From NCBI GenBank assembly GCA_001600495.1, contig BCKE01000005.1, positions 916,888-980,887 of the forward strand: 64,000 bases of DNA, read 5' to 3'. Numbering within the stretch: the stretch's first letter is position 1; each line of letters starts with the position of its first letter. Shown here in pieces: positions 14,194-25,611 of the stretch. The position numbers were made by a program, and so were the translations under genes. Under the pieces are notes generated by a model that did no database searches, was not told where the DNA came from, and saw only the letters and a program-made list of their open reading frames with translations. Source of the DNA: Pilasporangium apinafurcum (lineage: Eukaryota; Oomycota; Peronosporomycetes; Pythiales; Pythiaceae).

Positions 14194-14718
14194 GCGAACT
14201 TCTTATTGAAGTACGAAATACCCCGTTTTAATGACATTTTCGACAACAACGACATAAAGTATACTCTATGGCGCTGGATATTAAAAAGATCGTATAAAGG
14301 CCATTGATTGCACAATTGTGTGCAACTAGAATGTATTTCCATGATACTCTCCCACTTAGCATGTGTCAACTCATAATCCTTCGGTTGTGGACACTTTCGT
14401 AATTGGCCCTAAGTTTAGACGTCGTCTCGACTCCTGACGCGTGGCAAACATACTTAATGTTCATATGCAATGTCACTCAAACGCGGTATTCCGTATTTTG
14501 TAGGTTTGCTCGAGTTATTTATGGGTTTTATAGCGGGTTTATCATAAAATGGGTTTGATGACCCGTGGGTTTATTAACTATGAGAAGCTTCAATGCGTTT
14601 ATTTTTGCTGAGGAGCGCCACTTGGAGTACGCACAAGCGCAAAGATTGAAGGGATCACGTGGGGAAATTCAGCGAGTAAAGGGCGAGTTTAAAGCGCACA
14701 TAATTAGCAAGAGAAATC
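14194..14718. promoter_or_regulatory. Divergent intergenic region between IP6K and KDEL receptor genes
   Basis: About 525 bp without a supported gene. Positions about 14500-14575 carry several GGGTTT/GGGTTTTAT motifs, including a pair around TGACCCGTGGG, which could be a local repeat. Otherwise nothing recognisable is seen. Confidence 0.35.
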
Positions 14719-15554
14719 ATGAATATCTTCCGTTTTGTGGGTGATATGTCGCATCTTGCGAGCTTTTTGGTGCTGCTTCTGAAGCTACTGGCGACGCGCT
14801 CGGCTACAGGTGACGTATCGCCCACATCCTCTCATTAATTCAGGCGACGCATCTTGGTCAATTTATATGCAGTTTACTTATTTGCTCTTTTAAATGGTTC
14901 CCATTATTGGACAGGCATTTCGCTCAAGTCGCAGGAGCTGTTCTTTTTGGTGTTTTTAACGCGTTATCTGGATTTGTTCACACACTTTGTCAGCATCTAC
15001 AACACCGTTATGAAGCTGCTCTTCTTGGTGTTCTCGGGTGCGATCGTGTACGTGATTCGCATGCGTGAGCCTTTCAAGAGCACGTACGACAAGTCTCACG
15101 ACACGTTCCTGCATATCAAATTCGCGGTGCTGCCTTGTGCGTTGCTGGCGCTGATCTTCAACGAGCAATTTGAAGTGATGGAGATTCTCTGGACATTCTC
15201 GATATATCTGGAAGCAGTGGCGATAGTGCCGCAGTTAATTCTTCTGCAACGCCACGGGGAGGTGGAAAACCTCACGAGTAACTACGTTGTATTGCTTGGT
15301 GTCTATCGTGGCTGCTACATCTTGAACTGGATCTATCGAGCAGCGACTGAAAAATCGTACCACTTTATCTGGCTCATGTTCATCGCCGGGATGGTGCAAA
15401 CAGCGTTATATGTGGATTTCTTCTACTACTACGCCATCAGGTATGTATTAGAGTTATTGTATGCCATTTTGAAGTGTAAGTGTCTTAGCGTGATTGTTCC
15501 CTCTATTCTTCTTTTAGCAAGTACCATGGCAAGAAAATGACGTTGCCATCATAA
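14719..15554 (+). CDS. ERD2: ER lumen protein-retaining receptor (KDEL receptor)
   Basis: Three exons (14719-14809, 14915-15440, 15518-15554) give 217 residues, the standard ERD2 length. The first exon starts MNIFRFVGDMSHLASF and the join creates TGISLKSQELF, the family's conserved first loop. Seven hydrophobic segments follow, with RYLDLF, the LEAVAIVPQL segment, and HFIWLMFIAGMVQT typical of the family. The short last exon supplies the C-terminal tail after the DFFYYY helix, with two Lys residues near the end. The protein cycles between Golgi and ER and retrieves soluble residents carrying a C-terminal retention signal. It starts 525 bp from IP6K on the opposite strand. Confidence 0.97.
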
Positions 15555-15794
15555 AATCTTCGCACCCTTTCGAACCAGGGATAGAGCGGAGAAAAAGAGC
15601 GTGAAACAACACAACCAAGCAATATGGAAGCAAGAGGAAGATGGAAATTGGCTTACTGTACTTACAAGCAAACGAACAGAGTGACGAAAATCAATCGATA
15701 GACGCTGCTTGTCTTCTGCTTTGTGCTGTAATTGTGTTATTGTTGTACTCAATCATTCATAGATGTGGATTGTTGGTAATAATTTGCTTGCCTT

Positions 15795-17220
15795 CTAACC
15801 ATCTAAAAAGCTGAAATCGCAATGCTTGGAAACGTGATCTGCCGCCATCTCCAATCGTTTCTTGTCATTGACCCGCAGTTTGGCCGTGAAGCTCGCTACA
15901 CGCGCGGTAAGTGTGTAACTGTCTGCTTTGTCTGGAGAAACGTAGATGCATGGGATGTTGTCTGCATCAAGTCGTTGGGCGAGTTCAGCGCTAGGTGGAT
16001 TCCAGCCGGTCATGATGAGTCCGGGCTCAAGTTTCTTTCCCGAGGCTTCCTGGTTGCCGATGATAGCATCAATGACATCCTCACGACCGCTATGCTGAAG
16101 GAACAAACAAGAGTCGAGTCAGTCGATTAGTTCTAAAATATCAGGGATGTTATTGGCAGCAAACAACTCACCGTGATAATTAACTGGTTGGGAATAGCTT
16201 TGAAGAGATTGTTGCTATCAACAGGGGCAAGAGCAAGCCGAGTGCTAGTGAAGTAGCGCATATTGGCGTCATGTCCTACCACAAAGCAGAGAAAAACCGT
16301 GAACACATATAACGAGAATTGGCAAAAGAACGAGACTATCTGTTTTACCCGAGATCATCTCCGATTTGAGTAATTTGCTGTAATCAGCCATGGTAGGGCA
16401 CGATAGATCCTTCAGCTCTGGAATACAACCCACGAGTGGGATATCCCAACGCTTTAATGCGCGTGAGAAGTAATCCTGAATCATATCCATTTTCGCTGGA
16501 TTCACTTTATTCAGAATCACTCCACGCATGCGCACGTTGTGTTTCACAAGAAGCTCTCGATTCATCGCCAATTGGTCAAACGACTGGCCAATGCCACCCA
16601 ACGCTATGCAGACGACATCCATGTTTAACTGGGCTATAGAATAAAATAAAAACAGTCTCACAGAATCAGCTTGAGAAGTCAAGTAGCTGCTTATGAGAAC
16701 ATCAAAAACTTACAAGCAACCTGGGCATTGTTGAGTTCGCAGATCGATCCAACTCCCGTATGACCCGTGCCTTCACAGATGAGGAAGTCACTTTGGTTGT
16801 AGAGGTTCTCGTGCGCCCTGCGGATAGACGCTGCGAGTTCTGCTTCTGTGACTTTACCGTCGATGAAATTGCGCGTGAATCCATCAGGAAAGATCACGGG
16901 TGACATGTCCTTGTAGTCATGGACTAGACCGAAATGCTCTCGAAAAAGGAACGCATCCTAGACAGTAAAAGTTGGTATTAATGATCTCTAGCAAATGAGC
17001 ATATACTACTAGTGCCAGGTATGCGATTTGTTTATCATTCAACCTTATCCACACGTAATCCTCCGCCTACGGGCACATGTTGCTGGCCAACAGGTTTGCA
17101 GTAGGCCACTTTCTTCTGTGTGCCCTGAAATTTCGTCTGCAAGCTCTTAACGAGGCCGAGACTGACAGTCGTCTTCCCAACGTGCTGTCCCGTCGACAGC
17201 ACTAGCAAATGCTTCGTCAT
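15795..17220 (-). CDS. BioD-like P-loop ATPase with DRTGG domain (phosphotransacetylase N-terminal type)
   Basis: Five exons (17220-17044, 16957-16714, 16633-16349, 16275-16172, 16094-15795) give 369 residues. The first 220 residues are a dethiobiotin-synthetase-like domain: a P-loop GQHVGKTT at 12-19, an ICEGTGHTG Walker-B-like segment and GVILNKV. The last part (about 230-369) fits the DRTGG domain. This pair of domains forms the N-terminal regulatory half of long bacterial phosphate acetyltransferases; the catalytic PTA domain is absent here. Stand-alone copies are known in cyanobacteria and some eukaryotes, with unproven function. The first donor reads GTTGAA, a weak site, but phase and alignment support it. 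Confidence 0.82.
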
Positions 17221-17794
17221 CTTGAGCGGAAATAAATGTGGAGCTCCTTGGATATTCTTCTACTCACGGTTTTCAACAGGTAAGGGGTAGGGAAACACAC
17301 AACAAAGACATGGCCGCATAAGCACCCCATTATGTATCCCTAGGGCTTGTTTGGATACTTATTCAAGGTAACATAAAGTTTACAGGCTTTGACCCACCAT
17401 CGCTTCCTTTGCGAATGTGAGTGCAGAATATCGCGTTGCTAGCAAGTTCATGCATCTCCTGCCTTCTTCTTTGAATCGCTTAACGTGCTACATTTTGAAA
17501 ATGACTGCCATCTCACACTCATTGATTACTTAGTTAAGTTTCTAGATGTGTGTGTTTTCCTTTTTGTTTCCATCATTCACGCATTGTTTCATCAACAATT
17601 CCCTCGTTCAGCAACTCTGCAACAAATGAGATCGTGTTTGATGCTGCTACAGAAGTGCTACACCCATATACTCTGCCCAACAACAAACTACGCCGAGAAA
17701 AAATGGCGCGTTCAACATAGTGACATTTCAAAATTGGCGGGTAACTTTTTAATTTTATATTATCACACTGTGGTTTCCTTCGATCAGAAAACCA
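17221..17794. promoter_or_regulatory. Divergent intergenic region between BioD-like and SNM1A genes
   Basis: About 570 bp. A 110-codon ORF runs from 17485 to 17817, but it overlaps the SNM1A start in another frame and shows no family resemblance. No RNA gene is evident. Confidence 0.35.
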
Positions 17795-20131
17795 ATGACA
17801 ACATCTCACCTAAATGAAATGGAAGATGAGGAGAACGAAGTGGAACTCACGCAGGTGACAACAGCTGATACTGCTGCTGTAGATACAGGAACATCAAGCA
17901 CTCAAAGCGCAGCTCCTGTTTCGACTGTAACGGTGCAGTGTGCGGTTTGTTCGCTGGATGTCACACACTGGTCCATTTTTGAGCGTGCGCGTCACATGAA
18001 CGACTGCCTCGATGCGTCCACGCTAAGCGTGGAATACGACTGCCCTACGTGCGGGAAGCAGTTGACCGAGTATAATGAAGAACGGCGCATGGCACACGTC
18101 AATCTCTGTATCGATAGACTAGCTACACAGGCTGATGCAAGTGATTCTAACCTACCATCGGCAACAGTTACACACTCATCTCTACAGGAAGAAACAAAAG
18201 CATCCACTGCCACAGCAGATGCATATTTATGTAAAATCTGCGGTATCAATATTTCTGACAAAGATTTAGACGGCAAGATCCGGCACGTCAAACGATGTGG
18301 TCAACGGTTTGGTGTGCGTCCAAGCGATTTGGAGACAGTATTACCCACAGCAAATGAAGAAACAACAGGAGAGGAGGCTTTTGCCTCCATCTACTCTGTT
18401 GGCGTTGACAGTACAAAAACAGTAGTAACGCAAGACCTACAGCAAAATAGTGATGGCGTCGTAAATGCTTTCACTCACATGATGCAGGCAGCGTCCATAC
18501 CATCAATCTCGACGCGCGTGGGTATGTCAGGGCTACGTACAGTCTTTTATTTCATTCGTATAGCAACTAATGTATTGTGCTGGCTGACTAGGAAATGTAA
18601 TGTCAAATGCATTTGATGTGTTAATGAAGAGCTCCAAAACACAGATGGTGCTGACAGCGGCAGTACCTCCTCCATCAACAGCAAGATTCACACCTAATGC
18701 TGCTCAGCTCAGCAACAACAAAAAACGTAGACTTGGAGGAGCTGGATCCACTTCTGCACGCTCCTACCGACGACACTCATGTCCGGATTTCAAGCGTATC
18801 CGAGGCACTTCGCCGCCTTTCATTGTCGATGGATTTACTTACGCCAGCAAGACACTTTCCAGTATCTACTTCCTCACGCATTTCCATTCGGATCACTATG
18901 TCGGGTTGCAAAAGGTAAGCACACAGTTTGCACATGTAATCCCAACATGGGAGTGCGGACATCCTAATCGCTTATATGTCTTTTATCAAAATCCAAGAGC
19001 TTTGACTGTGGGATCATTTACTGCAACCAAGTCACTGCTAGTCTCGTGGTGCAAGAGCTTGGAATCGACAGCAAATACGTCCATCCGTTGCCGATGAATA
19101 CGCCTGTTATGGTCCAGGACGTCCAGGTGACATTCATGGATGCGAATCATTGTCCAGGTGCGGCAATCATTCTATTTCGCTTGAAGAATGGACAGGCCTA
19201 TTTACACACGGGCGATTTCCGCTTCCATCGGAAAATGCTTGAATACGCACCACTTCAATCGTATCTTTCTCAATCGTCATCTTCTTCTACAATCTCAGCA
19301 ACAAATACCTCGTCTTGCCGATTGGATGGGGTTTACCTCGATACAACTTACGCCGATCCAAAGTACACGTTTCCAACGCAACAGGTGGCGATTGATCACG
19401 CGCTGAGTCTCATGGAAAAATACATCATGCAGGACAAGGTGCTCTTCCTCTTTGGCTCGTACTCCATTGGGAAGGAACGACTTTTTTTGGAGATTGCTAA
19501 CAAGTTTGATCGGAAAGTGTGCGTCTCGAAGGCAAAGCTCAAGATCATTTCCACATTTGGATGGCCACCGGAGCAGATGCGCCTTTTAACGACAGAAGAT
19601 TCTGTGACCAAGTACGTTACTTTATAAGCAGGTTTGCATAACTCTTTGCATAGCTGACAAACACGTGTTCATGTATGTTACCATTGTATGCATATAGCCT
19701 ACATGTTGTTCCCATGAACGATCTCAAGCTAGAGCACCTTCAAACGCTACTACAGAAGCACCGCCTGCGTTTCCATCAGATTGTTGCGTTCCGTCCAACC
19801 GGATGGACCTTCAACAAAAGCAGTACGCAAAGCATCTCAACCTGTCGAACAGATCCTACTGGAAAGATCAAAGTCTACGGTATTCCCTACAGCGAACATT
19901 CCAGTTTTGCCGAGCTCTGTGAGTTTGTTCAGGCTACAAACCCCCATACCATCATCCCAACGGTGCTGTATTTCATTTACGATGGTGGATATGAAATCTT
20001 AGCTGGCTCTTATTTTCAAAATGCCCTTCGATGTGTAGGTGAATTGCCACTCAGAAAAACAAGTGAAGAAACAGATCGATGCGTTGCGACGTGTGGCGTT
20101 TCATAGTATCGGGAACCTGTTCCAGCAATAA
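17795..20131 (+). CDS. SNM1A: SNM1A/DCLRE1A-type DNA cross-link repair nuclease
   Basis: Five exons (17795-18521, 18592-18914, 18998-19611, 19698-19962, 20039-20131) give 673 residues. The N-terminal third carries three C-x2-C...H-x(3-4)-C modules (CAVC..., CPTC..., CKIC...), resembling ubiquitin-binding zinc fingers. The C-terminal half is a metallo-beta-lactamase/beta-CASP nuclease: HFHSDH at 339-344, DANHCPGAA, HTGDFR, DTTYADPKY, the GSYSIGKE helix, FRPTGW and YSEHSSF, then IIPTVNC. The last intron is often missed because the frame runs on to 20106, but splicing restores the conserved VNC and a basic tail. The family degrades DNA 5'-3' past interstrand cross-links. PACRG starts 77 bp downstream on the same strand. 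Confidence 0.94.
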
Positions 20132-20208
20132 AACGCGTCATCGTCACTATTTAACGACCAGCCGCCGATTAGGACTTTCAGCCAAGCGTCGAGAGATACC
20201 CAGACGGA

Positions 20209-20871
20209 ATGTCGACGAGAGGATATAGTGGCAACGCCCAAGTGCTTTCTTTTGATACGAACGAGCCGTCAGTCTCACAAGAACAAAAATCTCGCCCAAC
20301 AACATCCTCTGGTCGCTCGAAACAACCTAAGATTAGTGAATTCCGGCAGTACCTGGAGCAGGAGGAGCTTCCGCTGGCGATTGAGACCAAGCATGGCCTA
20401 CGCCGCGTCACATGGACCGTGAACATTGAGCAAATGGATTTTTCGCATTTCCTTCCGATCTGCTTGGGCGGTTTGCAGGAGACACTGGAGCCATACCCTT
20501 CATTTGCGTTTGAAGCGGCGATTCAGTTGCTGGAGAATGGCAGGAAGGACACCCGGGTACTACGTACACTGCCGCAGGTGATGAATCAGATTAAAACAGC
20601 GCTGAGTACTCGTGAGAAAGCGGTTGTACATAGAGTGTTGCTCATTCTCCAGCAGCTGACGGTTTGTGAAGGTGTAGGCGAGGCGCTGACCGATTATTAT
20701 CGCGCGATTCTGCCGCTTTGTAACATTCTACAAGACAAACACTTAGGCACAGGCGATGACGCGACGAAGGAGATGGTCACCGAGGCGTTAGAAACGATGG
20801 AAGCGTATGGCAAAGACGACGCGCATATTATGATCCAACAGTATGTACCGTCGTTCCAGAGTTGTGTGTAA
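20209..20871 (+). CDS. PACRG: PACRG-family flagellar protein
   Basis: One exon encodes 220 residues. After a polar N-terminus (1-45) the rest is the all-helical PACRG domain: FRQYLEQEELPLAIE, then ...IEQMDFSHFLPICLGGLQE, LPQVMNQIKTAL, DYYRAILPLCNI, and the ending AYGKDDAHIMIQQYVPSFQSC. The YYR-x-ILP block and the YVP-x-x-x-SC end favour PACRG itself over the PACRG-like paralogue. In cilia and flagella PACRG forms the inner junction between the A and B tubules of doublet microtubules with FAP20. It is the second axonemal gene of the window. It converges on the opine-dehydrogenase gene 132 bp away. Confidence 0.9.
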   Translation: MSTRGYSGNAQVLSFDTNEPSVSQEQKSRPTTSSGRSKQPKISEFRQYLEQEELPLAIETKHGLRRVTWTVNIEQMDFSHFLPICLGGLQETLEPYPSFAFEAAIQLLENGRKDTRVLRTLPQVMNQIKTALSTREKAVVHRVLLILQQLTVCEGVGEALTDYYRAILPLCNILQDKHLGTGDDATKEMVTEALETMEAYGKDDAHIMIQQYVPSFQSCV

Positions 20872-21003
20872 GAGTGAATAATTAAAAATGAGCACAGCAA
20901 TATCCAAAGTAGGCAAAATCGGGAATTGTATCATGTCCAAATTCGTTGGAATGCTTCTCCTCTCTGTTTTCTGACTCTTCGTTGCATCATTACGCGAACG
21001 CGT

Positions 21004-22554
21004 CTACATTCGCGAGCGAGGGTGGCGATAGCCATGCATTTCCTTTGGCAGCGACGTGGCTACCAGATCTTCCAAATGATGGATACCATACTTATTTGGT
21101 GCACCCGTTCGCCAGAGCTCCTGCGGATTTAGCTGGCCGTCAGCGTTCAGGAACATCACATCCATGTACTGCTGGTGCCATCGAATCATGAAGTCGATGC
21201 GCGGCGTAGGGAAGTTGCCTAGCATTTCGGCCATGTTCTTGAGAATGCAGAGACCGTACGGGATATCTTCCCAGAAGAGTCGACTGTTGACTGCAGGGTG
21301 GAAACGACCTGGCTCCACTTCAGCTAGCGGCGTGGCACAGCCAGCATAACCCAAATTCGTAGCAAAAATCTGGCGTAAGGACGACCGATCGGCTACGTCT
21401 TCACCATATTGCTTCACCACACGCTCACCCATGGGAAGCACGTCGGAGAGATCCAACGCGGGAAAGCGCTGCAACAGTGCATACTTAATCTGCTGCAACT
21501 CGTTGTCAAGCATCGAGAGTTGTTCAGCCGAAAATTCGTCGAAATCCGCGTCTAATAAAAGAAGCAATCAGAAAGCAATACAATGCAAGATCAGTTTTCA
21601 GTAGGCATCCATGCATGGCCCAATTAAGTAGTTACTTACACAAGGTCATGCCATGACGCTTCTCGAGTTCTTCAAGCGTGTAAGTGCGCTTCCCGTCCCA
21701 GTCGCGGAAAATCGCGTAGTAACGCGCTGGATGAATGATTTGGTTCGATGGTGTGAGCGTCAAGTTGAGGAAGTTGGCGACAGTCTTGCAAGGAATGTCA
21801 AAGAGCGTTTCCATGAGCTTTGCGGCATCATTCTTCCTCTCGACGGGGTAACACGCCACATAAAGGCACTTCTTTGGCCCAATAATCTTCGCTTTGTGAC
21901 TAAAATATCATCAGCAAACAATACAGAAATTCAAATCAATTGACAGCAAATTCTGACATTGCTTCACTTCACCCATTGCACTTACCCATATTCATAGGCC
22001 TTGCAGATCCATGGGATGTTCTGCAATCCGAAGAGCTACGCAGAACGATAAACAATGGTCAACCAATTAAGCCACCCACGTTCACTTTTGTTCTTAATTT
22101 CTTTTACCAAATCCACACACGCGAGCTTGTTGCCCAGTGCTCTTTTCGCTGCCCAGTCAAAACCTCCCTGCGCAAACAGTGCCCCAAGCGCTACACCTTG
22201 TTTCAAATATGGCGCTACATCCGCGAGGATCGCTGGGTGAGCATTGGCTGGTGCCGCCACGATCACCACGTCCGACTGCGGAATAACGTTTTTGGCGTGC
22301 TTGGACACCAGATGTATGCGGCCAACAATTGTGCCCTTGTGCTCCCAACTACTGCCCTTCGTGGTCACATGGATCTCGTCACCCCAGCGCTCCGGCTGAC
22401 GTGTGAGGATCTGGACACGCACCCCCGTCGCGGCCAAGTATGCAGCCGCCACGTGCGCGCCGTTGCCACCTCCACAGATGGTGACCGTACCCACAGCGGT
22501 CTTGGGTACATGTTTTTCTAGTTGAGCACGAGCGGTGGCCACCGAGAGCGTCAT
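21004..22554 (-). CDS. Opine (octopine/nopaline) dehydrogenase-family oxidoreductase
   Basis: Four exons (22554-22108, 22035-21986, 21899-21640, 21551-21004) give 434 residues. The N-terminal Rossmann fold has the dinucleotide loop CGGGNGAH (about 27-34), followed by VVIVAAPANAHPAIL. The C-terminal octopine-dehydrogenase domain has LFGLQNIPW and LNLTLTPSNQIIHPARYYAIF; the NQ-x-x-HP block is the catalytic and substrate region. Intron 1 begins GTAAAAG after VDL; without it the frame runs to a false end. Family members reductively couple an amino acid to an alpha-keto acid with NAD(P)H. The substrate here is unknown. The frame is open about 65 codons upstream, but the ATG at 22554 best fits family N-termini. 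Confidence 0.87.
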
Positions 22555-22777
22555 GTTTGCTGCTGTTGTTTCAATGTGAGGAGCTACGTGGATTCGTTTA
22601 CGAGGATGACGTCGATGTAACCACCACGCGCCCAAGCAAAAAGTGAGTTTGTAACCCTGGTTACATTTTTTTCTGCTTGGAGAGAGTGGACAGAGATAAC
22701 CGTAACTTGGGTTACAATTGCAAAACAAAACAAAGGAATAGCTCAAAAACCCCATTTTATTTGTTGTCTACGATTCC

Positions 22778-24747
22778 TTAAGCCATCAAAATCTTGGCCT
22801 GCAAGTGAGTCTCAGCAGTGACGCGAATGGCGAAGAGCTCCTGGAGCTCGTCGTTGCTAAATGCATAAACCACAGCCTTATCGATTTGCTCGATGGCGCG
22901 TCCGTACTCCTGCATGGCCATATACACCTGCGCCAAGTGGCAATACGCAAACTTGGACCGTGGACACATCTCTGCAGCTTTTTCAAACAGTGCCACAGCT
23001 TCGAGGCCATGTTCGGCACCTTTCTGTACCAACAGGTTGCCCTTGTTGATGTACGCCATGGGATATGTTGGGTCCAATTCGATGGCTTTGTCAAACATTT
23101 CTTCGACCATTGTGCTTGGCATCTGCGCCATTTGCATGTACGTCTCGCCTAGGTAGTTATAGATCTCCGGCACATTCGGTGTAATTCGAGCCGCCGTCGT
23201 CAAATACTCTATGGCGCCCTGGAAGTTGCCGCTTCGTGCATGTGTGACGCCCAACTGAATGTACGCCATCGAAAAATCTGGGGTAAGACTGATGCATTTC
23301 TCCAAGTCATGAAATGCCAGAGCCACAGAGGCTTCGTTGGGGCTACCGTCTGGTTGCATATCGATCGAATGGAGCTGTCCACGGTGGAAGTACGCAGTCG
23401 AACAATTCGATTTCTCGGCTAACACCATATCAAACCATTCCAATGCCTTTTTCAAGTCTTTCTGGTCAAAGCAAAGACCACCCATACGAATCTGGATAGA
23501 AGTATTGTTTAGATTAGTTGTACTACAACATCAGCAGCCATTTCGAGGTCTTACCTTGGCAAAGACTGATTCTGGCTTAGCGACCAGAGCTTCTTCAAAG
23601 CACTTTTGAGCCGCTTCGAACTCACCACGGAGATGGTGATACGTTCCATTTTCAATCTGTACTGTGTAGTAAGCAGGGTCTTCACGTTGGACAAGTGCAC
23701 AGGCTGCATCGAGATCCTGGGCAGCGCGTTCGTATTCCTTTTCTTTTTTCAATGCCAACGCACGCAGCGTCAAAAGCTCCGCTCGTTCCCGCTGAACGCT
23801 TGCGCTATCACCAAGAGCCTCCAAATCGGCACTATACTCTGCGGCCGACTTTTCAGCGACCAAGTCGTTTTCATCATCATTCACGTGGAAAGACGAATAG
23901 TATGAAGTGATAAAGAACTGGTCAGGCAGGTATCGCTTTGGGTTCTGCTTGTTTTGCTTTGCATCTTCGATTTCCTTGGCAGTGACTTCAGTGTGGATGC
24001 GTGCTATTTCCGTCGCCAACGATTCATCGACCTGTTCTTGCTTCTCCTCCGAGATCACCAGCAAACAAACATAATCCACAAGCGCACCACCATAATCCCC
24101 GGTGGCAGCCTTCGCTTTTGCTCTGCGCAGATACGCCTTTGGATGTCTAGCATATGGTACAGCCAAAATAGATAGGCGTCAACAGAACTGATGTGTGTAG
24201 CACGATGCAATGTATAGAAGATGTAACCTCACCTCTTGTCTAGTTTCAATGCCTTCGTGCAATCTTGTATGACATTTTCGTGGTCTTCCAGTCGTTCGTA
24301 CGCAGCCGCACGATTCGAGTACATTACCTTCAGGTTGCGCACGTCCACGGGCACCGCAACTTCACATTGCTTGATCGCAAGTGAGTACAGCTCGATCGCT
24401 TCTTCGTACGCTCCAGCTTTATATTTCTTCGTCGCCAACGTTGCTTCTTCCTGACCAACGTTCACCGCAGCAGGTGCTGTTGCTGCTGGTGGTTTCTCTT
24501 GTGTTTTCTTCTGACTAGTGGGGGCAGGTGCTGCTTCTTTCTTTGGTTGCTTTGGTGCATTGTGTGCAACCTCCTTAGATGCAGTAGGGTCCACGAATGC
24601 GGTTGCCTTCTGCGCGTGCTTGCGCTCTTCAGCATCGCTTAGCCGCTGCTGTTGTTGTTTCTTGCGGTAGATTCCGTACCAAATGAACGTGCCGATGGTC
24701 GCAAAAGACGCCAAGACGGCAAGCTGCACCACCACGCGCTGCTCCAT
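22778..24747 (-). CDS. TOM70: Mitochondrial import receptor TOM70
   Basis: Three exons (24747-24233, 24146-23555, 23491-22778) give 606 residues, the usual TOM70 length. A single transmembrane helix lies near residues 7-27 followed by RKKQQQQR, so the protein is N-anchored with a cytosolic body. A low-complexity linker (about 45-100, rich in K, P, A, T) leads into a three-repeat TPR clamp (about 102-215; YSNRAAAY and HPKAYLRRAKA), then a second TPR array to the C-terminus. The YLPDQFFITSYYSSFH segment between them is the conserved TOM70 linker. It receives Hsp70/Hsp90-bound carrier-type preproteins on the outer mitochondrial membrane. It is transcribed away from SNU13. Confidence 0.94.
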
Positions 24748-25093
24748 GATGGCTTCTCGTCAATTTCTATCCTCACAATCAACGAGTGTGTAGATATCAT
24801 TCAGTCGACACTACCACACTCTTATTTTGCATCCGGACAAAGTCGGAACCGTACACAATATACGGATGCGCCACTTGTTGCTCCTTTAGGGGGGCTCAAA
24901 TGTGTAAAAACAACCAAATAGTGTAATTACGATATATTTTTACGGATTGGCTGGCAGCGAGGAAACTATTGGACGAAACAACGCCGCTTTCTGTTGGATG
25001 TCGATGGTGGTGTAGCTGCTCATTCTTAAAAGAAGTGTGGCAGTGATCCCTCTCGGTCGTGAGCCTGTTCAAGTCAATCCATTTGCCAAAACA
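24748..25093. promoter_or_regulatory. Divergent promoter region, TOM70 and SNU13
   Basis: About 345 bp. A GCTCATTCTTAAA stretch at 25018-25030, about 65 bases before the SNU13 ATG, resembles the oomycete initiator element (GCTCATT then pyrimidines and A/T). This is a motif match only. Confidence 0.4.
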
Positions 25094-25480
25094 ATGTCCG
25101 ACGCCGCTGTGAACCCCAAGGCCTACCCGCTCTCGGACGCCAAGTTGACCGTCAGCATCCTCGATTTGGTGCAACAAGCCACCAACTACAAGCAGATCAA
25201 GAAAGGTGCCAATGAAGCCACTAAGACATTGAACCGTGGTATCTCGGAATTCATTGTCATGGCGGCTGACACCGAACCTTTGGAGATCCTGCTCCATCTC
25301 CCACTCTTGTGCGAAGATAAGAATGTACCATACGTGTTCGTTCCATCGAAAGTCGCGCTTGGACGTGCCTGTGGCGTCTCGCGTCCGGTCATTGCTGCTT
25401 CCATCACTTCAAACGAAGCTTCGCAACTTGGCCCACAGATCCAGAGCATGCGCGAACAGATCGAGCAACTTCTAATTTAA
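25094..25480 (+). CDS. SNU13: SNU13/NHP2L1 (15.5K) small RNP protein
   Basis: One exon encodes 128 residues that match the L7Ae/SNU13 family end to end: [22 protein letters not shown] (RNA-contact helix), [32 protein letters not shown] in segments, and [12 protein letters not shown]. The frame is open upstream to 25037, but family N-termini begin [13 protein letters not shown], which fixes the ATG at 25094. The protein binds kink-turns in U4 (and U4atac) snRNA and in box C/D snoRNAs. Its presence fits both spliceosomes being active, and an AT-AC intron occurs about 11.6 kb away in IP6K. It converges on SNIP1 131 bp downstream. Confidence 0.98.
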   Translation: MSDAAVNPKAYPLSDAKLTVSILDLVQQATNYKQIKKGANEATKTLNRGISEFIVMAADTEPLEILLHLPLLCEDKNVPYVFVPSKVALGRACGVSRPVIAASITSNEASQLGPQIQSMREQIEQLLI

Positions 25481-25611
25481 ATTTAGTGTCTTCGACTGGG
25501 AAGCGAAGTGCAGCGCTAGCGTTGTTAATGTATAACTCACTAGTGTAATGAAACTGCGAACTTTGCACTTGAAATCTTTTTTTTTCTATTGTCGTTCTTG
25601 ATTGCTTATGC

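Noticed and set aside
17485-17817. 110-codon ORF between the BioD-like and SNM1A genes
   Set aside because: It has low-complexity composition, overlaps the SNM1A start in another frame, and shows no motif.
22108-22755. Longer N-terminus for the opine dehydrogenase, starting 67 codons upstream
   Set aside because: The extension is unlike family members and the ATG at 22554 lies at the expected distance before the Rossmann loop.
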